From: Calliopum simillimum
Taxonomy: Eukaryota > Arthropoda > Insecta > Diptera > Lauxaniidae
Length of the DNA: 64,000 nucleotides
Direction of reading: 5' to 3'
Assembly (NCBI GenBank): GCA_951812925.1
Contig: OX638368.1
Span: 120,489,309-120,553,308, forward strand
Shown piece by piece: positions 23,187 to 34,979 of this stretch. Position numbers and translations under genes: made by a program. The notes below the pieces were generated by a model. That model did not search any database, was not told the origin of the DNA, and worked only from the letters and a program-made list of their open reading frames with translations. The stretch's first letter is position 1. Every line of letters starts with the position of its first letter.

Positions 23187-23832
23187 CACTGGTCTACAAA
23201 TTTGGAAAAAAATTTCGACTGGAGAAGAGGATGATGTTTCTTAAGTAATTTGGGTGCGCTGAATTCAAATTTGGCGCCAGAAATGCGCCATCAGATCGAG
23301 TTCTCTTTATATAAGGTTATTTATGATTTTGGTCACACTCTCCGGAAACCACACAGCGAAGTTTGTAGTGGAGTCCACAAGGCAGTAGAGGACGTGGTAG
23401 ACCCAAAACCAACTGGAAAATGTCGCTTGAAAAGGAAATACAAGAATTGGGAAAGTCGTGGCAAGAAACGTCTCATATTGGCCCTATGCTCCTCCTAGGA
23501 GTTTATGTTCGTTATACTACTCATTAATAGCTAAAAAAAACAAAATTTACAATAAATTTGTTGCGTATTTTTTGGGACAAAAGCATGCTGGGAGACTATT
23601 GCTGGACTCTTATACGTGAAACGGACCCAACAACATACAAACGATGTTGTTCAAACACTGCCATTCACTTTTGAATTGTTATACATTTTCAATTAAATTA
23701 ATGGTTTTTCTTGAAAAAAAAAATGTGTTATTGTGTTTCGAAAACCTGACCTGATAGAGAAAAACCAAAGCGCACCAAATAATCCTAGGAACACTATTTG
23801 GTTGCTCCAGTCGAAAATCGTGTAGACAAGTG
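23187..23832. mobile_element. 646-bp element with TTA duplication, PIF/Harbinger-like
   Basis: The ends are CACTGGTCTACA and its near complement (TGTAGACAAGTG), followed inward by TTCGACTGGAG on both sides. TTA flanks the element at 23184-23186 and 23833-23835, a TWA-type 3-bp target. No transposase is present. It carries a possible LINE tail (23381-23527). Confidence 0.5.
23381..23527 (+). pseudogene. Possible LINE reverse-transcriptase C-terminal remnant
   Basis: A short open stretch reads GSRGRGRPKTNWKMSLEKEI, then QELGKSWQETSHIG, to a TAA at 23525-23527. The pattern GRPKTxW followed by LGxSWxE resembles the conserved end of some non-LTR retrotransposon polyproteins. No reverse-transcriptase core or zinc-knuckle sequence lies upstream, and the usual W(K/R)xxVxALC ending is lost or out of frame. 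Only 48 codons support the call, so it is tentative; chance resemblance is possible. Confidence 0.35.
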
Positions 23833-23868
23833 TTATTATCTTTTGAAAGTTTTCCTTATATGATGTTA

Positions 23869-24308
23869 TCTATATATTAGTACGAAAGACAAAAACTTGT
23901 CCGTCTTTTTTTTACTACGTTAGAAATGGAGTACGACTTTAAATTATACACCATAAAAAAGCTATTTGTGTGTAGATGTGCACAAAGTTAAAATTATGCT
24001 AATATTTTGACTTTAAGCCAGGTAAAATTAAATATTGTACAAATTTTTCAATATTAACAACAACAAAATACACGGTCACACAGAGCTGAAAAAAAGAAGG
24101 AGCACGAAGAGAAAGACAAAAAGCATAGCACTGACTTCATGTTTTTTTGTTTTCTTCATATTTCGCTTGAATTATACCAGGGATGATAAATGAGTTTTTC
24201 TATTTTGTATCAAATATCAAAAAAGAAGTACTATGTGTCCAAAACATACCAAAATTATACACATTATAAGCCATTTGTGGTCGAATTTTGACGAATGGAC
24301 GATTCTAG
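23869..24308 (+). mobile_element. Non-autonomous Helitron, complete copy
   Basis: Begins TCTATATATTAG after an A and ends GATTCTAG before a T, the classical TC...CTRR ends with A/T insertion. A hairpin (CCATTTGT with ACGAATGG) ends about seven bases before CTAG. There is no terminal inverted repeat or duplication and no coding capacity. Relatives lie at 3759, 18697, 61010 and 62419. Confidence 0.8.
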
Positions 24309-25207
24309 TATTTATTAAAGGGTCAAAATCTCTTAAATGTAAAATAAAAAGTGAAAATGAGGTGAATGGAGTTAAATTGAACGAAAAATGTGCACGATAA
24401 CTCGCAAGCCTCAGATACCACTCGAAATTTCGCTTAAAAAATTATGTGATTTGATCAAAGATTATCGTCTCCAGTTTACAAACTTACTTATTTTGTAAAA
24501 ATTTATTTACCTGTTTTGTGCTACTGTGGCGCCGACGGAAAACACCTGTAAGATTCTCTTGTTATAAGGGAATTTACTTACCCCGTCCAAGACCGCACAC
24601 TATCGTGTATACTTTAATGGAAAGAATAAACAAAAACAAAGTTTTAATTTATATCGAAATTAAGATAAGAGCAAAGCATAATATTTCCCTAACCGCAGTC
24701 AACCATGCGCACACAGCGAGCGATACCAGCACACAAAAAACATCAACAGCCGAGATGAAGGCGCGCTGGAAGTCGAGGCACTCAAAGTAAATTTAATATG
24801 CATCAATATTGTTCTTGTTAATTGATAAACAACAGTACCAGCAACAACAATAATTCTGCTCTGGTTTTTTTTTTTCGAAAGGGTTCGTTGCACGTCTTTT
24901 AAGTGTCGTTGTCGTCGTCGTCGTCGCGGCCACAAATGCAGACAACGTCAGACTGTTTGTAGCTTCTTCTTAGTTTTTTTTTTTAGAAGAACCAACTGAA
25001 GTTTCTGATTTGTCCACAACTAATGATAACAGGCGCAGAGTGTTTTTAAGTAGCCGTTGATTGAGATAAACTATGTTTTTTGTTTTAAAATATAAAATTT
25101 TGAAAAATTGAATTGCGTTCATGACATTGGAGCGCTGGGAAAAGGGGGTAGTTATACAAATTATAGCTTCAAAATTTCAAAAATTAATTTGCCAAGTTGT
25201 TTAGAGT
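24309..25207. other. no gene recognised; short (GTC)n run
   Basis: A/T-rich sequence. About six GTC/GTT triplets occur at 24901-24927. The open frame at 24518-24790 has no recognisable motif. Confidence 0.45.
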
Positions 25208-25216
25208 CAATGGAAG

Positions 25217-27806
25217 ACTCATGTGAAGTTGGCTCCGTGATTTTCGAAAACCGAAAATTTTTTTAAAATTCTGGGTCCGTTGGAAATAGTTCTGGAGTTC
25301 TTTCACAAAATTCGAAATAGTTCTGCGAAATTGGACCAAAAATCAGAGGTCGACCGTTTTTGCTCAGCGCCATGTTTTTCACGTAGAGGAGTTCTGATAA
25401 CATTTTTGAGCTCACAGGAAATAATTTTGGAGTTCCCTATACTTTTTTTTTTTTTTTGATTTTTTTTTTTTTTTTTTTTCGGTGAAAAAATTTTTCCAAA
25501 AAAAATTTTTTTCAAATAAGTTTTTAACAAAAAAAAAGTTTTGATTGCAGGTCTGGATAACGCTCGAAGAGTTGTAAAGAAATTCCTAGTAACATTTTTC
25601 CGAAATATTTGTACTTTTCATTTTAATCGAAAAATCAAAAAAAATTTCGATTTTTTTCCAAGTATCCGAAAATAAAAATTTTGTTGTAGAGGAGTTCTGA
25701 TTGGATTTCTAGGTTGCGCTCGAAGAGTTCTAAAGAAAATATTAAGTAAAATTTTTGCAAAAAATTTGTACTTTTCATTTTAATCGAAAAATTAGAAAAA
25801 AATTTCGGTTTTTAACTAAGTATCCGAAGAAGACTATTCGTAGAGGAGATCTGATTGCAGCTCTCGATAGTGCTCGAAGAGTTGCAAAGAAATTCTTAGT
25901 AACGTTTTTCCGAAATATTTGTACTTTTCATTTTAATCGAAAAATCAAAAAAAAATTTCGGTTTTTTTCTAAGTATCCGAAAGTAAAAATTTTGTTGTAG
26001 AGGAGTTCTAATCGGATTTCTAGGTTGCGCTCGAAGAGTTCTAAAGAAAATATTAAGTAAAATTTTTGCAAAATATTTGTACTTTTCATTTTAATCGAAA
26101 AATTAGAAAAAAATTTCGGTTTTTAACTAAGTATCCGAAGAAGACCATTCGTAGAGGAGATCTGATTGCAGGTCTGGGTAGTGCTCAAAGAGTTGTTAAG
26201 AAATTCCTAGTAACATTTTTCCGAATTAATTGTACTTTTCATTTTAATCGAAAAATCAAAAAAAAATTTCGGTTTTTTTCTAAGTATCCGAAAGTAAAAA
26301 TTTTGTTGTAGAGGAGTTCTAATCGGATTTCTAGGTTGCGCTCGAAGAGTTCTAAAGAAAATATTAAGTAAAATTTTTGCAGAAATCCGATTAGAACTCC
26401 TCTACAACAAAATTTTTACTTTCGGATACTTAGAAAAAAACCGAAATTTTTTTTTGATTTTTCGATTAAAATGAAAAGTACAATTAATTCGGAAAAATGT
26501 TACTAGGAATTTCTTAACAACTCTTTGAGCACTACCCAGACCTGCAATCAGATCTCCTCTACGAATGGTCTTCTTCGGATACTTAGTTAAAAACCGAAAT
26601 TTTTTTCTAATTTTTCGATTAAAATGAAAAGTACAAATATTTTGCAAAAATTTTACTTAATATTTTCTTTAGAACTCTTCGAGCGCAACCTAGAAATCCG
26701 ATTAGAACTCCTCTACAACAAAATTTTTACTTTCGGATACTTAGAAAAAAACGGAATTTTTTTTTGATTTTTCGATTAAAATGAAAAGTACAATTAATTC
26801 GGAAAAATGTTACTAGGAATTTCTTAACAACTCTTTGAGCACTACCCAGACCTGCAATCAGATCTCCTCTACGAATGGTCTTCTTCGGATACTTAGTTAA
26901 AAACCGAAATTTTTTTCTAATTTTTCGATTAAAATGAAAAGTACAAATATTTTGCAAAAATTTTACTTAATATTTTCTTTAGAACTCTTCGAGCGCAACC
27001 TAGAAATCCGATTAGAACTTCTCTACAACAAAATTTTTACTTTCGGATACTTAGAAAAAAATCGAAATTTTTTTTTGATTTTTCGATTAAAATGAAAAGT
27101 ACAAATATTTCGGAAAAACGTTACTAAGAATTTCTTTGCAACTCTTCGAGCACTATCGAGAGCTGCAATCAGATCTCCTCTACGAATAGTCTTCTTCGGA
27201 TACTTAGTTAAAAACCGAAATTTTTTTCTAATTTTTCGATTAAAATGAAAAGTACAAATTTTTTGCAAAAATTTTACTTAATATTTTCTTTAGAACTCTT
27301 CGAGCGCAACCTAGAAATCCAATCAGAACTCCTCTACAACAAAATTTTTATTTTCGGATACTTAGAAAAAAATCGAAATTTTTTTTGATTTTTCGATTAA
27401 AATGAAAAGTACAAATATTTCGGAAAAATGTTACTAGGAATTTCTTTACAACTCTTCGAGCGTTATCCAGACCTGCAATCAAAACTTTTTTTTTGTTAAA
27501 AACTTATTTGAAAAAAATTTTTTTTGGAAAAATTTTTTCACCGAAAAAAAAAAAAAAAAAAAAATCAAAAAAAAAAAAAAGTATAGGGAACTCCAAAATT
27601 ATTTCCTGTGAGCTCAAAAATGTTATCAGAACTCCTCTACGTGAAAAACATGGCGCTGAGCAAAAACGGTCGACCTCTGATTTTTGGTCCAATTTCGCAG
27701 AACTATTTCGAATTTTGTGAAAGAACTCCAGAACTATTCCCAACGGACCCAGAATTTTAAAAAAATTTTCGGTTTTCGAAAATCACGGAGCCAACTTCAC
27801 ATGAGT
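25217..27806. mobile_element. Complete Foldback-like element, 2590 bp (copy C)
   Basis: The terminus ACTCATGTGAAGTTGGCTCC and its reverse complement are flanked by the 9-bp duplication CAATGGAAG (25208-25216 and 27807-27815). Each arm has a unique outer part of about 330 bases, a poly-T/poly-A stretch, then tandem 311-base units. Each unit consists of two related half-units of about 155 bases, marked by GTACTTTTCATTTTAATCGA. The left arm has about two and a half units and the right arm about three; they meet at about 26382. The repeated 81-residue frames (ICTFHFNRKIRKKFRFLTKY) are a by-product of the repeat, not evidence for a gene. A 9-bp target and tandem repeats in the arms match the known architecture of Drosophila Foldback. 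Confidence 0.9.
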
Positions 27807-27815
27807 CAATGGAAG

Positions 27816-28664
27816 TAATAAAAAAAGTGCGTTACGTTACGTATAAAAGTAATGTAGCATTTGGGGTTTTAGCAATTAACGATTCATATATACACGAATT
27901 TCGTTTTTTGTATATAAATGATTAAATTTCAATTGAAACGATTACTTCTAATAAGTTACTAAAACTTATTACTATCTCCTCTCATAGCAATTATACACTT
28001 TTTCCACAAAAAAATGACTAACACTATAATTTACTTACTTAATAAAATAATTATTTACTGATCAATTACCAACATCAGCTGATGCGCCTGTGAGTAATAA
28101 TTTTTCTTGCATATTTTTCCATTCCATCAAATGTAATATTGAATCCAAAACAAAAAATACTGATTTATTATCTCAGAAATTTTAATGAATTTCCGCTATT
28201 TTAGTGTGAAATAAGTGGAAAAGTAAATTGCAGTTTATTCGATTGATGCGATCAAAGTCACATTTATAAGCGTATGCATCGCTTGTTCCATTCACTCTCT
28301 GTCATCATCTGCTATAAATTTTGCATATATGCATATGCAACTATATATCTATAAAACGCATAGTAATTTTTAATTGTTGCCATGTGAGTGCACACAGATA
28401 CAAATGTTGGAAAACAATTAATCTGCCATATGAAAGCTCAAAATTTTAATTTGTAAGTTGTAGCTCATTTGTTTATCATCTTTCCGTTTCCCGCCGGAAA
28501 TGCAATGCGTGATGTCTACACCACCCGCTTGCTATGCTGGATAACAGTGGTTCTGAATCTTTTTTGGTTCTACTTTTTAAAACAGGTTCATATGCGTGTT
28601 TATATCGCTCGTTTGAGCCAAAACCATCAGAAAACTACAATTTCTAGAAAAACAATTTTAAGAA
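27816..28664. other. no gene recognised
   Basis: Non-repetitive sequence, with ATGCATATGCAACTATATAT near 28329-28350 and AGTCACATTTATAAGCG upstream. No coding or transposon signature. Confidence 0.45.
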
Positions 28665-28666
28665 TA

Positions 28667-29902
28667 GGGGACGGGGGGCTAGTGTGGACTGGGGGCTAGT
28701 GTGGACAGATTCAAATTCTCGCGCCGTTTTGAATTTTTTGTTTCTGTTTTATATTTTTCAAGTTAGTATTTGCACTCTGCATCACCAAAAAAAAATTCAT
28801 TTGTTGACAGTTCAGCTTTCCAAGATAACGTGACCGAACGCGTTTTACGCAGCAAAAAGTAATTTTTTTGTTGTTTCGTAATTTCAGTGATACTTTTAAA
28901 CTAATTATTCTTCTGCTGTAGTGTTGATAGATAACACAACTTAAAATAGTGTTAATTTAAACCATTGAAATTTTTTTTGAAGAACTTTACCGGAAGATTA
29001 AAAACAAAATATTTTTGTTTAAAAAGACATGAAGGGGCTAGTGTGGACAACTGAAATGGGGCTAATGTGGACATGTCCGCAGCAGCTGAAATGACTCCAG
29101 AAATCGTCAGACCATTTCTAAAAGCCGTTCCAAGAAAGTACGTTACTAAAAAGAAAGAAGGACAGATTCACGTATCCCGATTTACCGGATACCAGCGAAA
29201 TTTACCGAAATGAAATAGTGGCGAAGCTGCCACAACCACAACAACTGTCGGAAATATCGCGATCAGCAAGTTATATAAAGTTTGAAACAACATGGACAAA
29301 AAGTATTTCATATTGGCCAAATTGTCACGATCCACGGTTCTCAAGATTTCGACATAACGTTTCTAAAAAGAAAGAACGATAGATTCACGTATCCCGATAT
29401 ACCGGATACCAGCCAAATTCACCGAAATGAAATAGTGGCAAAGCTGCCACAAGCGCAACAACTGCCGGGAACATCTCGATCAGCAAGTTATATGAAGTTT
29501 GATATAAATTTCTCCAAAAACAACATGGGATAGCAGTTAATTTTTTATTTGTATTATTATTTGTATTACATCATTATTTTCTTGAATCAACATGTATCTA
29601 AACTCTTTCTTAACGTTTTTGTATGAATTATCAAGTTTCTTATGGTGTCCACATTAGCCCCCAGTAAAATCAATGGTTGTCGACACTAGCCCCGTATAAG
29701 GGGCTAGTGTAGACAAATGTAAGCTCTTTTTAAAATAATTTAATAGTGCATTTATGAAAATAAAAAATCATAACTATTGATGCAATTATGAAGGCAAGAG
29801 GTATAAGTAATCGCTAAAAATTACTTTATTACAAAAATGATATATTTATATATATAAAATTGTAATTATATAAAATTTGTCCACACTAGCCCCCCCCTCC
29901 CC
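28667..29902 (+). mobile_element. pogo-like element with GGGGCTAGTGTGGACA repeats
   Basis: TA duplications at 28665-28666 and 29903-29904 enclose ends of the form GGGGACGGGGGGCTAGTGTG and CACACTAGCCCCCCCCTCCC. The word GGGGCTAGTGTGGACA recurs inside both ends: two copies at 28674-28706, two at about 29036-29072, two inverted copies at about 29645-29695, one direct copy at 29699 and one inverted at the right end. The centre holds a transposase C-terminal remnant with a 217-base-offset duplication. The element is non-autonomous. Confidence 0.75.
29073..29533 (+). pseudogene. pogo-like transposase C-terminal remnant
   Basis: From ATG 29073 the frame reads MSAAAEMTPEIVRPFLKAVP, like the linker after the DDE domain of insect pogo-like transposases. 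It is soon disrupted. A second frame (29282-29533) reads VFHIGQIVTIHGSQDFDITF, then DIPDTSQIHRNEIVAKLP, the usual C-terminal segment. Positions 29146-29287 and 29363-29504 are diverged direct copies, so the C-terminal region was partly duplicated. The DNA-binding and catalytic domains are absent. Identification rests on remembered family motifs. Confidence 0.6.
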
Positions 29903-29904
29903 TA

Positions 29905-30588
29905 CTTTCGTCATGAAAAACAAAAAATATGTCTCGAATCATGACGCAAATCGCACGACTCATTCCAATAATTTTTGAAATCGTTATAAAATATTTACCG
30001 CAACTTGGTATTAAGTCGTGATTTTCATTCCGTAAAATTATAAAACTGCATTTTGGAATAAACTCATTTCCCGTGAGTCTCCAAAATATGTAACGTTCAA
30101 TGTCCCGGGGTTTAAATTTAAAATTTGATATTTTAACTATTCAATACAGATACTTCCAGAGCTTCTGTACGAATTGCTTGGGAAAAAAAAAAAAATTTAG
30201 TATATTACTAAGTACGAAGTTATAATATAAAGTGTTAAAAAGTCATTCTCCGTCCTGTCCCTAACCGCTCCTTAGTGCACTTAATTTGTCCGTTTGGCAT
30301 ATTACGTTATTTTCTAAACATTGTTTGTATATATATCTCAGATACTGTTTTTCTGTGTTGACTATTCGAAAAATTTTTTTTTATATTGAATTGACAACCA
30401 TGAAAGTTGGTCCATCAATTTAGTTAGACTATCTCCACTCAGTTTTTCTTATTCTAACTATAAACAATGAAAGGAGCTCTCCACCAGTTTCAACTTTTTT
30501 TTAAAAAAAATTGCTATTTTAATTTTTTTTGCAACATTTCGTTATTCTCCGTTTCATCGTCCTCCGTTTCATCATTCTTCGTAACGCT
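29905..30588. other. no gene recognised
   Basis: A/T-rich sequence. The piece CCCGTGAGTCT at 30069 is an inverted match to the GTGACTCACGGGACA word of 33.1-34.4 kb, with TGTCCCGGG 31 bases later. Confidence 0.45.
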
Positions 30589-30870
30589 TCACCTGGTTTT
30601 TTGTTGTTGTTAGTTTTGCTTAAACTATTTATTTAAAAACTAAAAATTAAAATTTAGTAAGACTTAACACTTAAATATACTTTTTAAATTCCAACAAAAA
30701 TTTTTGGGGTTGCCACCTGGTTATTTTCGAAAATCTTATGTAATTATTTTTTATTTACTAATTAATTTACTAACTAATTTTTGGTTTTAGGAAGGCTTAG
30801 ACAAATTTTTTAAAAATTTTACAGAACTTTCGGTGTTGCCGCCCAGTTTTTTGTTACTTTTTCTTAAACC
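30589..30870 (+). repeat. Diverged direct repeat, about 250-bp spacing
   Basis: Positions 30589-30650 and 30840-30895 share CCTGGTTTTTTGTT-like and TTAAACTATTTATTTAA-like segments. GGTTGCCACCTGG (30709) and GTTGCCGCCCAG (30834) form a second pair. The array is decayed and its family unknown. Confidence 0.45.
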
Positions 30871-30895
30871 ATTTATTTAAGAAATAAAAATTTAT

Positions 30896-33089
30896 TGTTT
30901 CTTAGTGCGTAATTACAATGGCAACGTAAAAAAAAATATTAAAAATATTATTTATGCTTTGCTTTTAATCAACTCGGCGAACTTTTGTTAGTTCCTTTGT
31001 ATATATTCTTATAGAAATCATAGTCTTTTTGATAACAAAAACAAGATTTTGTTACTGAACTATATTTTATGAAAAATATTTGTGTATCACTGCTCTATAG
31101 TGATGTTGCTAATGATGCTGCTGATGTATATGTGCATATGTTAATGATGACAAATGTTTATATGTAGAATGCATAAATTTTGATGTTTTTTCTAAAATTG
31201 TAAACAATTTTTGAATGTTTTTGTTTTTATTACGAAATTATGCACTGTTTTCATATTATGGTGATAAAATTTATAAACACAAAATTTATATCATTTTACT
31301 GAAAGGAAATGCTTTCGCTTTCATTTGTTTTATAGTTCATGATGTTTTTTTTTTTTTTTTATGTATATTCTTACCATACGATGTGTAAAATTTAATTACA
31401 CTTTGTCGGTATTTTTAATTATGTGCTAGCCGGTAGTGAAATTAAGTGTAATTTGCGAGTTTGACTCTTACTGACAATTATTGCAGATGAATTTGAATGA
31501 TTTCATATTACTAAAGTTAATTGTGCCATATAAGAAGCTACATTTCTTTTAATTATAGCTAAGCCAACTTCAGTTAGTGGAGAATTTACCGTCAAATTTT
31601 ATATATAGGTTACAGAAAATCGTATCACAAAATGAGAGGTTTGTCTTAAAGCCTACTAACCGCAAAGTTTTATCTCTTTGTGTTTATTGTTTTAAACTAA
31701 AATTTTAAAATAATAAAAATTCAAAAAATCTGAAAATTACTTTAGATATAGTAGCTTGAATAGTTAGCATAACTTTTAATTACATTTTTCCCCATAAATT
31801 AAAAATGCAAAATTTCATAATATAAATGATGTAGCTAAATGTTTTCCTGCACGTGTTAAAAATATTTTATAATTTTTTTTCTTGTACGTGACATGCCAGC
31901 TAAAAACTTTATAAATTGATTTTTAATGTTTTGAAAATTGCATAATTCCACAATAAAGAGTTTGAATAGCAAAAATCAATCAACAATAAAATCAAAATTT
32001 TTCAATAAAACAACTGCCATGTAATTGTGTTGCAAGCAATGTTTGTGTTTTGTTCGAGTATGTTATCATATGCACTAATAAGTTTATAGAATGTTGAAAC
32101 ATCTTTATGTTTTTTTTTCGAACATACATATTGAGAAAAGATTTTCCCTCATGTTCCCATCATATCTATGCAATAATTTCTCTAATATGTACGTTATAAT
32201 TTCTTTTACACTTACCAACTCATAACGAATTACAAACATTTTTACCCCTCAATGTCACAGAGAGGCATCCATCGATCGTATTGTTGCCCGTCGTCACAGT
32301 CTTTTGAGTCTAGACATTTGTGACATTAACTCGTCAGTCTTCCATAATAATTTCTAATTGCATTGGTAATGATGACATAGTTGTGCTGGTCTGTTTCTCC
32401 ATCATTTGTGTGTTTTTTTTTTTTTTTTTTTTTTTCTTTAGTTTTTTCTCTGTATTGTTATTGTCTCTGATTTAGCGCTTTGTCACTTTGTTTCTTTTCC
32501 AACTTGTCACTGTAGCTGTCACAAATCGCATAATGTCATTTATATTGTGCGTTTGATTTTATTAGATAGACGCATTGATGTAGCTTTTACGCTTTTGTTC
32601 GGATACTCCTGGACATCTATATACAGTGAAAGACTTGTTTTATGCTCGTCATCAAGTAAATGACTCTTCAACTTAACCCGACTACGAATTGAACTTATTT
32701 TATTGTTAGAAATATTCATAAGATTTTATACTGCGTAGGTTTTATAAAGCAATTAATTAAATTTCGCCTTGAAAACAAATTGTTGTTATGAAAAATGTTG
32801 CTAAATTGTTTAGTATGTGCGATTGATTGTACAAATATTAATTTCTTTGTTTAAAATAACTAACAAATCAGATTATTTGCGTGAAAAAACAACAAAGAGA
32901 TTGCAATAACAAAAACACAGCCTATTATTTTCATTAGTCACTAACTAAACAAGATCTTCAGTAGGATAGATGCTCATAAATCGATGTGCTCTTTGAGCAA
33001 CCAAATTTTTTGGTTTCGACTCTTCAGAAAACATCCAAATATACTATTTTTTAGTTCGCGCCAAAGTTTTGTATATGTGTCATGCAATT
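30896..33089. other. no gene recognised; poly-T tract
   Basis: About 2.2 kb of A/T-rich sequence with a 26-base T run at about 32410-32435. No repeat family or coding region was recognised. Confidence 0.45.
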
Positions 33090-34410
33090 GTGACTCACGG
33101 GACATTTGACTTTAGAATATGACAAAACTAAGTTATTTTAAGTCTTAGAACAGTGAAAATACTCGCGAAACATAAGTAAATAACACTGCTATTACTAGGT
33201 ATGAAAAGATTTTTAACAGTTAATATTAGTTATATGAATTTTCAAATATTAAAAGGGCGGAAGTCAATAAAGGGCAAAAGTAATGTCACACATTATGCGC
33301 CAGAACAATAGATTATTTGACCGATATTATTTTTTAAGCTCAATTTTAACGATTCCACACCATCAAGTAAACTTTCTGTGGAAGCAGAGACAAATTTTAT
33401 TTAATTCTAACAAAATGACAGATATTTAATATTATTATTACTTTTGCCCTTTATTGACTTTTGCCCTTTTAACATTTGCTGATTCATATATTTTCTCAAT
33501 TCGTTTTTGTTGTTTAGACATGTGTGACTCACCGGACATGAAACAGAACTCTCTTCTTAATATATTAACTCAAAGATGAGTTTTAACGAAACTACTGCTG
33601 TTTTATGAATTTTTTCTCATGTTGCAATTGAGAAAATATGTGATTACAACTGAAGAGGTTTAAATATAAACTAGCTATTATGAAGAAAATACAACATTTT
33701 GAATTTGTGATTCTCACGGGTCTGCCTATTGTGACTTGCAAGAAAAATAAGAAATAAGTGAAGGTTTTGACATAGTTAATTGTGGCAATAAGGAATAACT
33801 GCTTAGGTCGTCTTTGATCACATTGTGAAACCGTATGAGTTGTATGGTCATAAAACCAATTTAGAAAGATTTGCGTTTTGATTAAAAATCGACCCACTAC
33901 TCGTTACTTTCGCAGACAGTAAGTAATGATAAATTTTGAAGTAGAAAAAAATTAAAAAAAAAAAATTTTTATTTCTCCTAAGACTACTCTTGTGACTTGC
34001 GGGACGAGTATAAAATCAGTGGAGCTTATACTGCTTTTAAATGGCTTGAACATATTAAGAGATCCTTTAGTTAAATTAGAAATAAATGAACACCTTAAGT
34101 TGAGTTCACACATTTAAAATCAATCTTTATTTAAAATTAATTTTTACCAATTTGGATGCCCATCTTCAGCAACACGAATCATTTAGTGTTGAAAAATTTT
34201 AATATCTAAAACTATTTCTCATAAATTTTTTTGTGACTCACGGGACACATTTGAAAACAATGTGAAAGGCACAATTTAAATATTGTTTTAAAGAAGTTAA
34301 TATTACGTGGCAATAGTAAATTTTTACTTATAGAAAACCCACATAAAATAAACACTAATATTTTATGTGATAATGCAATTTCTGTATGTTTTGGTGTGAC
34401 TCACAGGGTG
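33090..34410 (+). repeat. Repeat zone with TGTGACTCACGGGACA word
   Basis: The word occurs at 33090 (GTGACTCACGGGACA), 33523 (one change), 33706 (TGTGATTCTCACGGG), 33731 (GTGACTTGCA), 33991 (TGTGACTTGCGGGACGAG), 34232 (exact) and 34394 (GTGTGACTCACAGGG). All copies are in the same orientation, at intervals of about 25 to 430 bases, and the DNA between is not visibly repeated. No terminal repeats were found. Confidence 0.6.
33249..33472. mobile_element. 224-bp MITE, TTAAAAGGGC ends
   Basis: Thirty-six-base inverted ends contain AGTCAATAAAGGGCAAAAGT. TTAA lies at both edges (33249-33252, 33469-33472), so the target could be TTAA or TA. The interior (TTTGACCGAT..., ATTCCACACCATCAAGTAAA) is clearly related to the arm units of the 6205-7805 foldback. 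It lies inside the TGTGACTCACGGGACA zone. Confidence 0.7.
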
Positions 34411-34979
34411 TGAAATCTGTATCAATACAATAAATGTTTTGAAGAATAATTAACTCATCGATTTATTTCTTTTTGCATTTAACACCTTTCAAAATTCGTT
34501 TACTTACAATAATAACATGGCAGAAATTTTTTGATCGTACGGTATGTCTTTGAAAACAATTATCAACTGAAGCGAAATTTTTCAATTTTTAATTATTTTG
34601 CAAAATTTTTTATTAAGTAGATAAGTAAATAATGGAATTTTAAAGTTTTAAATTTTCCACGGGTTCCTTTTTGGAATGTAATAGCCCGTGTGCAATCAAA
34701 TTACCTTCGCTGTGTTCTGCATTAATATTTTAAATTCTATATTGCTGTACAAATATGGTAAAATATGATATGCCCATTTTTATGAATTTTTCAGGAGGCG
34801 AAAGTTAAACTTTAAATCATATAAAATCTGTCATATCATTTTCTCACAACTCTTTTATTCCGGAAAGATAAAATGTTTTTGGCATGACATAAAAAATTTT
34901 AAGAACGTAGGGTAAAACTCCTACTCAATAATTCTTATGTTTACAACAGCTGTTTCAGTTATAAACCACATTTTTTCTA
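34411..34979. other. no gene recognised; possible diverged MITE end
   Basis: A/T-rich. Positions 34742-34830 resemble the left half of the MITE at 21354-21593. Confidence 0.4.

Noticed and set aside
18290..23300. GAATTCGAATC-type words near 18305, 21067 and 23260 as polymerase III B-boxes
   Set aside because: No A-box at a suitable distance and no tRNA-like fold could be drawn by eye.
24500..24530. Minus-strand AAAACAG followed by GTAAAT
   Set aside because: No pyrimidine tract before the AG.
24518..24790. 90-codon frame as a gene
   Set aside because: No recognised domain, biased composition and no supporting signals.
25755..27268. Five open frames of 76-81 residues with nearly the same protein (ICTFHFNRKIRKKFRF...)
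   Set aside because: They lie on both strands in the tandem units of a Foldback-like element. Their similarity follows from the DNA repeat, and composition is dominated by A/T-rich codons.
28545..28600. Plus-strand TTTTTAAAACAG followed by GTTCAT
   Set aside because: The tract before AG is A-rich and GTTCAT is not a usual 5' splice site.
33090..34410. CRISPR-like array from the recurring word
   Set aside because: Irregular spacing from about 25 to 430 bases, degenerate copies and eukaryotic context.
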